Below, in pieces: positions 25,415-37,848 of a DNA stretch of 64,000 nucleotides; position 1 is the stretch's first letter; each line of letters begins with the position of its first letter. Source of the DNA: Turnera subulata. Lineage: Eukaryota; Streptophyta; Magnoliopsida; Malpighiales; Passifloraceae. The notes under the pieces are model-generated. The model was not told where the DNA came from and did not search any database. It worked only from the letters and a program-made list of their open reading frames with translations. The translations under genes and the position numbers were made by a program. The DNA is taken from positions 196,469 through 260,468 of the forward strand of contig JAKUCV010003057.1 of assembly GCA_028386065.3 (NCBI GenBank). Reading direction: 5' to 3'.

Positions 25415-25426
25415 GCTCCGCTACCA
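25415..25426 (-). other. Primer binding site of the Tekay-like element (TGGTAGCGGAGC)
   Basis: Lies three bases from the LTR end at 25430 on the minus strand and is identical to the variant site in the Sire and TRIM elements. Confidence 0.75.
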
Positions 25427-25429
25427 AAA

Positions 25430-27689
25430 TGAAACGCCCTGACCCGTATTTACCGTTATACACAGTAAACACGTAGGACTACATACTATCACAGTATCCA
25501 CAACGGTAAATATCACAACGAACAATAATAATACAATAACTGTACATCATACATCAACAGTACTTGACCCGGTACGGAGACATTATTACAACACGCATCA
25601 GAACTGAGTAGTAAATGCAAGCAGCGGAAGTCTTAATACAATACAACAATAAGCAACAATATGATAGCGATGCATCGCAGGATGGATCCGGGCCTGACAG
25701 AGGGTGCGCCACAGCTTGCCTCGAACGTACCTGAGCTACGCACAATCAAACTACGTGACCAGGTCACGCAGGCGAGGGGTGAGTCCGAAGTGCTCACCGG
25801 GTGAAATCCATAAGCAATCATACATATACAAGCAACCATAAATAATCAAGTCACATCAACAACAATTAAACTAAGGTTCTCACGAACCTCAACTAACACA
25901 CTCTGTGATTCTAGACACGCTATACCAATTTTATTATCGGGGCCCCTATCACTAGTTAAATGGTGGCCGTCACCTGGTAGTCAAGCTAGCTAGCCCGTGG
26001 ACCCCGCCCTGGTACCTCCACGTATAACTGGCACAAACAGGGAGCAGATTTCAAGCACACTCTCCCCTAGCGCCTAAAATAATAATTGGTACAGACAGGG
26101 AGCAGACCCCAAGCACACTCTCCCCCAGCACCATAAAAAAAATAAAACTACCATCTGGCTGTTCCAACATTTAACCGTGACTTACTAGATGTCTAAATGT
26201 TTCTAATTTTATTATTCCTTTGCCCTCATCTAGTTACTATACTTCTATTATCTGACCATTATCTCATTATCCCGAGCAGGCTCATAGCCTCTCCGCTCGT
26301 CTGGATAATACCAACTTATTCCCAACTGTTATCCCATACTAGTGCCCCTGGTACTCAACTCACAGTACTCACAGTCAACAACAATATCAACAAACTCAAC
26401 AGTAGCAATATTCTCAACAACATCAATGGCAACAATTATCAACTTAATTCATCACACAACAAACTATTCACAGCCACAAAATATTATACCAGCAATTCAC
26501 CTAGATGCATTAATCATACAATCACATAAATGCACAACAAATGATATGAATATAATTGCGTTATAACATTTTTATTATTTATACCCGGTCTATATCCTTG
26601 GTATAATATGCGTATTTATTTCTAATAATAATATCTTGTACTTCTTACCATTTTTTATACTTCCAAGTATATATATATGTATATATATAGAGAGAGGTAT
26701 GTATATTTACTATCATTGTTATTACCACCATAAGTTTTCCCGTTACTATAATCTGTATATATGCATATGTATAATCAGCCCATTTATATAATCAGCCCAT
26801 TTATTGTGATGCAGGCTCATGAGTAGGCCTTTGGGTTCAGCCCAGACTAGGGCCAAGCATTTTCGGTCCACCCACAACCCAGCTCGCAACTCACCGGAAC
26901 TTGGCGGAGCTGGACTCGGTCGATGCAGTTCCGAGGCGAGAAGGGCTGCTGGCGGTCGGCTGCAGGCGGCGGTGCAACGAAGAGGAAACGCTCGGGGTGT
27001 TACCGGCGAAGAGGCGACGACTGCAGGCACGATGAAGGGCGGTCACTGGAAGTTGGGACGTGACCTGCTTGTTGCTGCGGTTCGTGTGGCGGTGTGACGT
27101 GCAACAGTGATTGGCGGGTTTGCTGGAGGGTTGTGGGGCGAAGCCACGAGGGAGACAAACGGCGGAGCTGTACGGTGAAGGGCGGCGGTGTAAGCAGGCG
27201 GTAGAGGAAGGCGACTAGTGGCGGCGGTCACGTTGGTTGGTGCAGGCGTGGACGGTTGGGTTCGGTGGTGTGGTCAGCAGTGAGGGTGAGGAAGATGAAG
27301 AAGAAATGTTGGTACTGTGGTGGTGCGGTCCGGAGGTTACGTGAAGGAAGAAGAAGGAGATGATGATGCTGCGTACTTTTGTTTTCTTTCTTTTAAAAAA
27401 AAAATGAAAGGGAAAACTTGTACGGAGAAAGAAGGGAATGGGTAGCTACTGGGTGTAAACTGTAGAGGATGAGCAAGCTGAGTGTGTGAAGTTGGAAGCT
27501 GGGTTTACAGTGGGTGCTGGTGTTTATGGTTTCTGAAAACTATAGCTTATAACCAGAAAAAGAAGAAGAAACATGTGAGGAAGGCTGAGGGAAAAAGGAA
27601 GGGTGTCTGCCACATTTCTTCAACCGGGGATAATCATGAAGGAGCATGCACCATTGAGCTGGAAAGGAACTGAACCAGATTATACTTTC

Positions 27690-27762
<73 letters not shown>

Positions 27763-28024
27763 ATATTCTTAGAGCGAAGGACTTTTATGCCCTTTCTAGT
27801 TTCTCTTAATTGTAAAACTAACCTAGGGATATAATTGTCCTTTTAAGGTTTTCCTAACCCGGAAAATTCTATAAAATATCCGAAGTATGGATCGAAACTC
27901 GGAATTGGAATCTAATGCTCGGTTTACCATAAAATAATTTCCAAGATTATTTTTACATGGTAAATTACTGTACCAAGCATTTTACAGTCCGGTAAAAATA
28001 TAAACTTTTACCCGGGCTGTTACA
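25430..28024 (-). repeat. 5' LTR of the Tekay-like element
   Basis: Pairs with 10799-13390. The differences seen are mostly single bases, a shorter TTA tract (27690-27762), and small indels near 26780 (extra CCATTTATATAATCAG) and 27165. Confidence 0.92.
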
Positions 28025-28382
28025 TTATAAGTTATTATTTTTTTGAAAGAATTTATAATCCAATGAAAGGTTTTAAATAAATTAATTTTAGGAAAGAAAA
28101 AGAAAAAAGTGGACAAACTCCGGGGCCCCACCGGATTTGCAAAATGGGCTTTTTGGGTGGGCGAATCGGTCGGTTCGACCTGACATGTGACTTCCATATA
28201 TGCTGACGTGGTGCCGGAAACCTTGCCACGTCATCATTTTCCACTGGATTCCGACGAGAGGGACTAAAATAGGCCAACTAGGGGGAACAAAAGGATGAAA
28301 AAAAAGCCAAAATCCAACATAGAGATGAATTCTAACTTTAGCGCCCAAAGGGATGAAACACGTCTTTAATCCTAATAAAATA

Positions 28383-30036
28383 TCTATTAAGGTTTGCTTT
28401 TCCCTTTCAAAATTTATTTATTTTTCTAATTTTTCCCTCAAACCTTTTTCCAGATTTATTAATCTACCTAATTTATGATGTATTTTTTATGAAGTAAATA
28501 TACACAATAAATAACTTCTGAAATCATATAATTATTCCTAATATAATAATATTTAAGATAAGGAATCCTCCAAATCTAAGGTAGGGAATCCTCCATTTCA
28601 TCCCTTTGCATCAAATCTATGATCCCTTAAAAGTTGGAAGCCTATATGAGAAAGATGCAACTATACTCTATACTATATGTAGTATTGAGAAGATTAATAT
28701 TATTTGAGCCAAGAGAAATTGGCTCGATGCGCCCAACACTATAAACTTATAAACGATAATAGAAAATCTAAAAAAAATTAAAAATTTTAATTTTTTAATG
28801 CATCAAAATTTAACTAAAACCATACGTTCCAAAAAATGGCAAAAAAAAAATCTCCATTATAAAACAATATACCCAACGTGATTCACACAGTTGATGTAAA
28901 ATAATAAAAAGCAAAACTACTAATAAAATATATATGGTTTTTAGTTTCCTCATTCTTCAACTCGGTCTTCACTGGGAGGGGTTAGGTTTGGATGTACTTG
29001 TCATAATGAAATCTATCTATGGAAACCTCCATAATTCCCTGCTATGGTTGTGATATTACATTAATAATAAATCAATAAGAAAGACTAAAAAGATTAATTT
29101 ATATGTTTTTAGTTTCCTCCAAGATTCCAAGCATATCCAGCAGTACTCTCCCCATTATTGTAGTTGTAGTCGATTTTGTTGCTCCAGATATAGAGTGAAA
29201 GAATACAAAACTGAACAATGCATAAAGAATATTAATTTTGTGAAGGAAATTCACTTTATGTGATACACCAGGGTCCAGGAAAAAGTGATGCACCAAACCT
29301 ATAACGGAAGTTGCTCACGCGTGCAGAGTTTTATTTTTTTAATATTAATTTTTTCGCCACGGTATATTTGTGGAAGCAATTTTGGAAACAGCAAAATTTT
29401 GTAGTTTAGTCAAGATTAATAAGAAATGAACTTCAATTGAGTTGCCACGTGAAGAATTATTCCAAAAAAATTATTTGATTAAACTATGTTTATCTCCAGC
29501 GAAACAACTTTCTTTGATGACTTCGGAAACTAATTTCACTAATGGATTAACGAGCATATTCAATTGATAGGGACCGTTACATGAACCAATAAATCTTTTC
29601 TTGATGCTGAGCTACCCAATGCCTTTTTGCAAATTGAATCTAATTCTCAAATTTTTTTCCTGATTAATCAACATAGTAACACGAGGAGCGGGGCAATTAC
29701 TTCAAACTATTTAAATCATGTTCAATCATTTTATTTCCCACGATTGTAATTTCCGTAATTAGGCCAATGCAAACATTGATTTGAGAGGAGGCCTAATCTG
29801 AAGAGATTCATTTGAGACCCTTCTTTCATGTCTAAGGCAGGCATGAGCCATTTCCAAACCACTTTATATTTAGGTTCTAAAGGATTGATGCCTTGTGGTC
29901 CGAAATGTACATCTCTGATATACCTGAGACAGAACCTCACAACTGACTGACTATGTTCCTAGTAGACTTCCTATTAGGGAACACGAAAAACAATCCCTTC
30001 CGAGCTCAGTCTGAAAAATGAATGAGAAGAAAGAAG
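28383..30036. other. Intergenic, AT-rich; nothing supported
   Basis: This lies between the nested transposons and the stop codon of the U-box kinase gene. It should hold that gene's 3' UTR. No further gene or clear repeat is supported. Confidence 0.45.
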
Positions 30037-33000
30037 TCATTGATTTTTGGATTTCCACTCCAAGATGGCAGACAGAAGAGTGAAATTTGGTAGCAGATCC
30101 CTATTTGACAATGGTAAATTCGTCATCGGTGATGTATCATTATCTTCGAGCCATTTCTCAATTGCTTTGCGGTCGTAAGTGTAGCCATCCGCAGCAACAC
30201 AAGGGTCATTCATAACCTCCTGTAAAAACAAGCCATATATGTTAAGATTAGTCATTCTGCAAACCATTTCTGCTGGTCATTTTTTCATTCTCTTAGAAAT
30301 GATTATCTTTCTCTTTACATATTGTAGACATACCTTAACTATTGGGCAGATAAAGTGGTTAGGAGGAACGGGTAGAACACAGGAAATAGTGTCTCGAGCA
30401 CCATCAGCTTTCTGCTTTAATCTTTCCAGAGCTGGAAGTACTTGTTCTTTCAAATCAGGCCTATCCCTACGCCGCAACTCTGTACATTTTAGTCCCAATA
30501 AGGCTAACTCTTTCGTCTCTTCCAATGGCCAGTTTCCGGCTTCTGAGTCTAAAATCTCCCCCAAGCTATCTTTATCAATAGCTGTTTCCATCATGTGTGC
30601 TAATGCTATAGCCGGTTTTGCGGTCAGCAACTGCAGAACTACCATCCCAAAAGCATAAACATCTGATGATGGAGAAACCAACCCAGTTCTTTGATATTCA
30701 GGATCAATGTAGCAGAGGGTCCCAACTGGCCCTGTGTCTTTGAACATGGCAGATACACTTGAAGCATCTGAGTGGAGCATTGTTGAGAGGCCGACATCAC
30801 CAATCTTGCTCACCAAGTTACGGTCAAGCAAGATGTTTGCTGGTTTCAGGTCACGATGAACAATTGAGTTTGGCTTGCAATTGTGAAGGAAAACAAGAGC
30901 TGACGCTACTTCCCATGCAATTCGGAACCTGTCAAACCATGGGATAGGAGGCGTGTTGTTCAACTTACGCAACCTGTCCTCCAAGCTGCCATTCTCCATG
31001 TACTCATAAACTAGGCAACCGCGATCAGTGCAAGCACCAAGAAGGATGAGCAGGTGGGGATGACGAATTTTACTCAAGACCTCAAGCTGAAACACATTAC
31101 AAAGAACAATATGAGTTGTTTCGAATTCCTAGGTGAATTCACACATAAGCATAAAAGGTTTCATTTTCATGGCACACTAACATTGCAGCTGAAAGTAAAA
31201 AAGGTTAACTCAAAAAACTTGCATACCTCTCGCTGGAACTGCTTGGTATTACAATTCTCTTCTGTGTGGAGAATTTTCACTGCAGCTGTTGTATGATGCA
31301 AGTTGCACTTATAGACAGTTCCATATGCTCCCATCCCAATCTTAAGACTTTCAGAGAATGATAAAGTTGCAGAGACAATCTCTTCCCAAGTGAACTTTTG
31401 GTATTGCTGCACAGCACCCACTATAGCATTCTGAAGCTTTTCCTTTTCTTTGGCATCACGAGTGGCTTTAATCTCGATTGCTTGCCTTTGGGAAGCTTCT
31501 TTTTCAGCACATGCTTTCATGTATTCAGCTTCTCTTATTGCAGCTTCACACCTTTCCTTCTCTTTTTTCGCCAATTCCTTGGCAGTCTCCTCCTTATCAT
31601 TTAGTTCTTTGAGCTTTGTTGCTTCCTCCAACCGATGTTTACTTATATCATTCAGCTGAAGAGAACAAGAGGTCACGCTAACTTAGATAAAAGGATAGAG
31701 AGAAAAACATGTGTGAGAAATCAACAAGTCCCTCAACCTAAACGTACAAGAGATAATCAACTATAAGTTCAGAAACTGCTGAAGCAACCGTGAAAGGAAT
31801 ATGAGCTCTATGCAGTAGGACAAGAGGAGTTTAAATATTGTCAACAAATAGCATATGGGGTACATAAGAAAATTGAGCAGCATTCTTAAACATTAGGAAG
31901 CATTCTAAAGAATGAGCCCAGAAGCTGAGAAACTATAGAATGCAGCAACTTAAAGTCATTTTATTGTATTGCCAACTTATCACATTCAGATTATCTTGGA
32001 AAGAACAGTTGAAAGAAAAAGGAAAGCAGTTCATGTACAGGTACTAGGCATTCCTCTCCCAGAAATATGCTCTAGAAAATCAGATGTCGCAGGAAATGTG
32101 AAATGTGTCAATAAGTGGTAGACAGATGTTGCAAACTGATAATGAGAACATGACTGAACTTTGGCATAAGTCAAGGGAGACAAAACTAACCTTTCGGGAT
32201 GCATCAATTGCCTCACTTTGAGCTACAGCATATATCCCGCGTACATGTCTGAGTTCAATCCTTAGCTTTTCTAGCTCAAAGTTAATGTTTACCTGTGCAA
32301 TAGTTGAAAAGGGAAAAATCAATAACACAAGGCAGAAGAGGGCTTGCTTTGATCTCCAAGACTAAACTGAATAATTACTCTCAGGCATGAGTTGGTTGCT
32401 ATTAAGTGAAAAGTTTTTGAAGACTTGTATGCTATAGAAGGCAAATGGACATCCTCTGAAATTCAAAACACAACCAACCAAAAGAAAAAAAAAAAAGAAC
32501 AGAAGTCTACCTGACTATCAGATGAACAATCAGTGAGCACCTCTGATATGGAAGCTTGATCTGACATCCATGACTCGTAATCTGTTGGAAAGCTTTTGCT
32601 ACTAGAACTCTCACTGACTGGACGTCCAATAAACAGACGACCGGTGTAAGCATCCCCAGTTTCTTTTTCTTCCTCAATATCCACAGACTGGCACCTCGAA
32701 TGAATTGTCTCAATGGAATTTGTTCTTGAATGAAGAAGGCTCTGATTAATAGTTGAAAGAGCTTGAAATCTCTGCATCGGTAGGGATGGAGAATTGGTGT
32801 GGAAGTACGAAGAAATAGAGATGGCAGCTGCATATTCCAGAGATGGAAAAACAGTTTAGAGCTTTTGCTGGCCTAAACAGGTCATGGGGAAACTTATCAA
32901 ACAGAAATGCACAATCCCAGCATCAACATCAGATTTTAGTCCTTTTATTCATGCTTCAAACCAAAAAGTTTCTAAATTTTTCTTAAGGTGCCATGTTCCA

Positions 33001-34953
33001 TGAGGCATTGAATGTATACTAAATTATGCTCTCGAAGCTACACATGCATGTTAGCCAATTTTGCCAAAAGTGGATGAAGCACAAGATAGCATACAGTTAT
33101 CTGCTTGGGAGCTCGAAGAGGAACTTGAAGAGGTATTTGTAATATGACTTGCAACACTGCCGTCATCCCGAATGCTTCCGCTTGTCTCAGAATCAGATGG
33201 GCGAATGGATGACAATTTCCCATTTGAAACAGCATAAACTGTGCAAAAATTTGGAGCAGAAACCGAGATCCTTGAAGAGAGATTGCCTCCCTTAAGCTTC
33301 CTGAGAAGATTGTAGTGTTAACAGAAACCTTGGACTTGAAAACTGAACCAAATTGAAATACAAATAAGAAAAAAATCTGTAAGGTCAGTATAGCATTCTT
33401 GCTCCTACATTATTCTAATCAAACTTGCTGATCTCCTGCTAATCGTTTTTGCTCCTCCCTCTAGTTATAGTTTGTCAACCATCATAACAACACAACTGAC
33501 AGGAATCCTGGGATTTGAAATTCTCTGTTTCTGCTAGTAATCAAGTTTTTTGCTAAATCAGGTTACCACTCGTCATAACTTCCTGTTGGCTTTGAATCTC
33601 CCTGGTGTAACCCAGCACATGAGCACATCGATGTTTTCATTTTAGAACATCGATGTTTTACAATTCTGAAAGTTGACAGAACTCCTAGAACATCGATGTT
33701 TTACTCTGAACATCGATGTTTTCTGGAAAAATTCCAAAATTCTGCAGGTTGGTTTTTTTGGTTACTGTTTTATTGATTTTCACTCAAACCTCTCACAATC
33801 TTTTGTTTCTAAACACTCTGAACATCTCAGAGTAACAATGAAGTGAAACACGAACGTTTTTTTTGCTTGAATTCACTTTATTTCCCTTGATTAAAACCAC
33901 ATTACAATAGCCACTTATATAGACCAAAAGTGCAGTCCACTAACTTAGCATGTGTGAAAACACTGAATAAGCATGCTCACCCTAACCTAAGAAGCATGTT
34001 ACTTAACATGACAATAACAGAGCACTACAACAAAAGACACAAGAGTAGAACCAAATAAAGAAAACAGCAACTTGCACACTTTCTTCACTTCCAATGCAGC
34101 TTGGTCATATTCTAACACTTCCAAACTGAGACTGTTGCTTAAGCAAATAAACATCACTAAACATACATGTTTCATATAGCCCTTTTAAGCATTAAATTTG
34201 TATAAAAGGAAAGGGGGTGAAATAAAATCAGATTCTGTAAACCATGAGGGTACCTTGTAAAGATGCTACGAGAAGAAGCTCCTACAACAAGCTTAGTAAT
34301 ATGGCACCTTGCAACCTCCTCTGCTATTGCTTTTACCACATCATCTGATTCAATGAAGAAAATATCCACATCCACCTACATTCAAAACTACAAGAAATTT
34401 AGGTTACATTGCTAGGATGCATTTTCATAAACTCAACAGTAAAAGATAGATCACGGACTGACTTTTCTCCGAGTAATGATGTTCTTGCAAGGAAGGAGTT
34501 TTTGAGTTATCTGCCACTCCATTTCCTTCTTATAAGCTGATGCCACGTCTTCTCGTACTTGCGATATAGGGATGAAGTTTCCCACTTGAAGGAAAATAAG
34601 ATTAGCCAAGTTAGTTTATCAACCTCTTTCAATCTTTTTATAGCTCATCTCAGCCTCAAAATTATGGCTTTAAATCATAAAAAAGAACACGTATAACAAA
34701 AATCAACCAGGAAATAATTCAACAGAAAAGAAAACTTACTTGGGGTAGGGACTGATGTAATTTTTGGACGGACATGCAATAACTTAATAAAAATCTTTCC
34801 CTCTGCCATGAACTTCTGTAATGCCCATTCTACCAAATACTTGCTTCTTCTTCTCCCGTCTATGGCTATTGCAACAGTTAAAGGTGGAACATAAGGGAAA
34901 GTAGATACTTCTTCAACTGCAGTTATTTCAGTTCCTGCCATTGCTCTGCTCAT
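30037..34953 (-). CDS. U-box protein kinase (USP-like + kinase + U-box; PUB35/51/52 type), nine exons, complete
   Basis: Coding exons: 34953-34740, 34584-34463, 34375-34254, 33300-33095, 32827-32511, 32292-32191, 31655-31227, 31086-30334 and 30219-30037. All junctions are GT/AG and phases join to 815 aa. Residues 15-155 are a universal-stress-protein-like domain. About 330-450 is a Glu/Lys-rich coiled coil. The kinase spans about 464-725 with G-loop GMGAYGTV, ATP Lys488 and HRDLKP at 581-586. DFG is replaced by DVG (601-603), as is usual in this RLCK subfamily. The C-terminal U-box (about 742-815; FICPI, ADGYTYDR, W) would bind E2 and make it a ubiquitin ligase. The start is the first ATG (MSRAMAGTE) after a likely 5' UTR acceptor at 34979. 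Intron 3 carries a solo LTR. Confidence 0.95.
33584..34117 (-). mobile_element. Solo LTR, 534 bp, in intron 3 of the U-box kinase gene
   Basis: Bounded by TGTTGGC and TCTAACA (TG...CA) with perfect 5-bp flanks CTTCC (33579-33583 and 34118-34122). Read on the minus strand it has a TATATAAG box near 33918, AATAAA near 33880, and ends ATTCAAAGCCAACA, so that orientation is likely. It takes up more than half of the 953-bp intron. Confidence 0.9.
33624..33720. repeat. Four AACATCGATGTT palindromes in two pairs inside the solo LTR
   Basis: Copies lie at 33624, 33648, 33689 and 33709 (the first with C for A), spaced as two pairs like those in the Sire LTRs. The rest of this LTR shows no obvious similarity to the Sire LTR. 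Confidence 0.95.
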
Positions 34954-34978
34954 TATCCTCCTCTGTCTGATATCATAT

Positions 34979-37264
34979 CTGCAACCAATAGGAACATAAA
35001 CCCAAACACATTCAAGACACATACACGCACAGAGAGAATACCACAAAGTCAAGGCCTACCCTGCAAATCCTCAGCCATCTCAATTTTGGAAACAAAAAGG
35101 AATGTAAAACTCTTAAAACCCAGAAACATATAGCCCCATTCAATCCTTTAAGAACAAGAAACAGAAAAAAAAAAAAAATAACCACACACACATACCAACA
35201 GTACTAACATCAAGCTCTGATCTTCTAGCCAACCCTTTTCTCATACAATGGATTTTGACCGCCCACCATTCTTATCTCTTTCTATGACACCACAATTCAA
35301 ACTTCGATATCAGAACAAAGCTTCTGTTCTAAGTCACCTACATATGGAACAAGTTGATGTTTTTAATTTGCTGATGAGAGGTAGATGACGTGAAACACTA
35401 GACCCTACTGCCACATTTTCTTTTGGCTGCGTTTAATATGGCGACTAAACCGTGTGGCATTTACTTATCCGTGACAGAGACCATCATTCTCCATAACTGT
35501 ATTTCTTTTAGGTGAGAATTTAACAAAATAAATTGATAATTGTAAATGTAAAGGAACAAGTTGTTTCAGTACTTTTGTTGTTTGCGTTGAATTTTGTATT
35601 CGTAGGATAGATACCATTAGACTTTTATTAGTTCCCAAGTCTACGCCAAGTTCTCTCTCTATTGTATAGTGCATATCCGTTCAGTTTGTTTCGGTTCATG
35701 TACATAGGTTGTTTCTTGTGTTATCTAATAATCTAACTGACCATCCACAAAAAAAAGAAAAAATCTAACCAACCAACCAACCAACTCCCCTGCTAGTGTG
35801 GGAAAGATAAAGATTACTTGCAGTATTAGATTAAAATGTCATTTGTTAACCTTTTGTTGATGATTAGGCCCACTTTTTGTCTCAAAAAATTAATGCAAAA
35901 TGTATCTTTCCTTCATGACTTGAAGAATAGTCAAATCAATTCTTTCCTTCACATGTTGCAAGCTTTTTTGTACACTGTTCAACCACCTAAAGATTGAGAT
36001 GTTGCTTGGAAACTTCTAAACAATCTAGTCAACTATATTTTGGCATATACTGCTGCAGAAGATTTTGGATTATACACGGTTGCCTGCATTATTTTCCTTG
36101 GATGCATCTTAGACTATGATGTTTTTTTTTTTTGGGGAAAGTTTAGACGGAACGCAATTGATGACCCTTTAATTTTTTAAAGAATTTTTTTTATATAATA
36201 TGATTAGGACCCTATAAACATCGTACCAAGTGCCTAGCATTAGTACGTCTCATGTAGCATAGTAATCTTGTGTTTCTAAGATTCGGATCCGAAATATCTT
36301 AGTTATGCTAAAACAACTCAAAGCAACTGATTTATGTGGGTTTATTATGGTAAAATGGTTGAGTATCTTTGTAGATAATACTAGGTGGAGTATGTTGATA
36401 GCCACAGGAACAAGGACCAATTTGGGAGGTTGGTTGTGTGGAGCTTTAAGTAGAGCATTTCAAAGCAAGCTTTCTTAACATGTTAGCCAAAACAAGTCGC
36501 AAGCATTCAGTACGAGAAAGAAAGAGGAGGTTAGTTAAGAAAGCCCCCATCAACGCGTTTTCCTAGGTAATAAACAATTAAACATCGTTTCCTTTTAGTT
36601 TTGTCCACATCCAAGTGCAAAAGCATGGAAAGATCATGGAACTTTGAAATAAAAGAGGAAAGACCATGAAATTTGTTGACTACATGTAGCTTAGTAAAAA
36701 CTTTTACCGGAGGTTGGTGCATCCCTGTCTCTGTTGGTTTCTAATCCCAAGTAGCTATAGTAGGTAGGCATTGAGAGGGAATGCATGAGCCCGGCCAAAA
36801 TACTATTTTGATTTTTGCATTTTATATAGAATCTTTGCTCGTGAATGAGGCCACAGGCCCACACCATCCATATATTTGTCATTTGATGGCAACATGTTTG
36901 GTTGGTGAGAAAAATGTTCATCACAAATGCTATAAACGGGCCGGCGACCCTTAATGTGGTCGGGCTACGCAGATTCGAGTCCGGGGTGCACGCAGGATGA
37001 TTTATTACATTAGGATTATGGTGGAGTCAAGGTATATATAGGTATAATTGGGGGAGCATGGGGCCATTAGGATGAAAAAAAAGGCTATCTACGGGTTAGT
37101 GAGATCATCCCTGATCTATAAAATTTCAAATTTTATCATCTTGAACTTTCATTCTATTTGATTTTAACCTTTCTATCATTTCAAATATTTTTATGTTAGT
37201 GAGTTGATGGAGTGTATGGACTATTGACGCATGGACACACGTCTTGATCTGTATACTCAAAACC
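34979..37264. other. 5' flank of the U-box gene and intergenic
   Basis: A likely 5' UTR intron acceptor (TTGGTTGCAG) ends at 34979, so the promoter should lie near or above 35100-35350. The rest to 37264 shows no supported gene. A GATTCGAGTCC word at 36972 looks like a Pol III B box, but no matching A box or tail was found. Confidence 0.45.
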
Positions 37265-37848
37265 TATTAGTGCCAGGAGTGGCCTGCAAATCAGGGAGAA
37301 TACAAACAAGGCCCAAGTGAGATCCATATTCGTGGGTTAAGACACCACATGGTAACTTAAAACCTTAAGGCATTGAGTATATGGATCCTCTCCACTTATA
37401 TTTTACTCACTTGGTTTCTTTTCATCTGATGTGAGACAGTTACTCACCACTTGGATACCCAATAATTTCCCCCTCAAGTGTGAATTTCTTCCACATCGGG
37501 CTTGGGCCTACTCCCCTTACAAGGGAAGCATCTTCTGCGACATCCAAGAGCTCGTTTCGTCTTGAGCTCGCTCCATGTGGGGCAGCAACCACAAAGCTAA
37601 ACCATGTCGCGAGTCCATTCCGTCCATACCGAACCATTGGCTCCGCTACCACTTGTTAGTGCCGGGAGTAGCCCGTAAATCAGGGAGAATACAAGCGACG
37701 CCCAAGTGAGATCCATACTCGTGGGTAGGACACCACATGGTAACCCAAAACCTAAAGACATTGGATACATGGGTCATCTCCACTTATATTTTAAGTACTT
37801 GGCCTCTTTTCATCCGATGACACTTACTGACCACTTGGATACCCAACA
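37265..37848 (-). mobile_element. TRIM (terminal-repeat retrotransposon in miniature), 584 bp
   Basis: Two LTRs of about 200 bp (37265-37464 and 37654-37848) open TGTTAGTGCC (the left copy has TA for TG) and close CCCAACA (left: CCCAATA). The internal part of 189 bp has a primer site TGGTAGCGGAGC (37640-37651, minus) and a polypurine tract TTGAGGGGGAAAT (minus) next to the left LTR. AACC flanks both ends (37261-37264, 37849-37852). There is no coding capacity, so it depends on enzymes of other elements. The two LTRs differ at many positions, so it is older than the Sire insertion. Confidence 0.88.

Larger units (their letters stand above)
10799..28024 (-). mobile_element. Ty3/Gypsy chromovirus (Tekay/Del-like), about 8.7 kb without its insert, defective
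   Basis: LTRs of about 2.6 kb (10799-13390 and 25430-28024) bound a minus-strand internal region. The flanking 5-mers TTATG and TTATA differ by one base. The domain order is gag, RT, RNase H, INT and a chromodomain-like tail, as in chromoviruses. A large deletion joins mid-gag directly to the start of RT, so the zinc knuckle and protease are gone. There are also several in-frame stops, frameshifts, and a Sire element inserted at 15284-23761. It cannot be autonomous. The two LTRs remain very alike, so the insertion is fairly young. Confidence 0.92.
10135..28372. mobile_element. MULE-like inverted-repeat (foldback) element, split by a nested Gypsy element
   Basis: The left arm starts GGATTAAAG at 10135 and the right arm ends CTTTAATCC at 28372. 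The arms (about 10135-10450 and 28040-28372) are reverse complements over more than 300 bp. Both contain a segment reading roughly TTCATCC, AATCCG..GAAAATGATGA and GTGGCAAG. A 10-bp direct repeat, TAATAAAATA, flanks the whole (10125-10134 and 28373-28382). That size is characteristic of Mutator-like elements (9-11 bp). Without the nested insertion it would be about 1.0 kb with an AT-rich centre and no coding capacity, so it is non-autonomous. Confidence 0.85.

Noticed and set aside
36940..37000. Possible tRNA or SINE (GATTCGAGTCC B-box word)
   Set aside because: No A box at the right distance, no cloverleaf, no poly(A) tail or target duplication.
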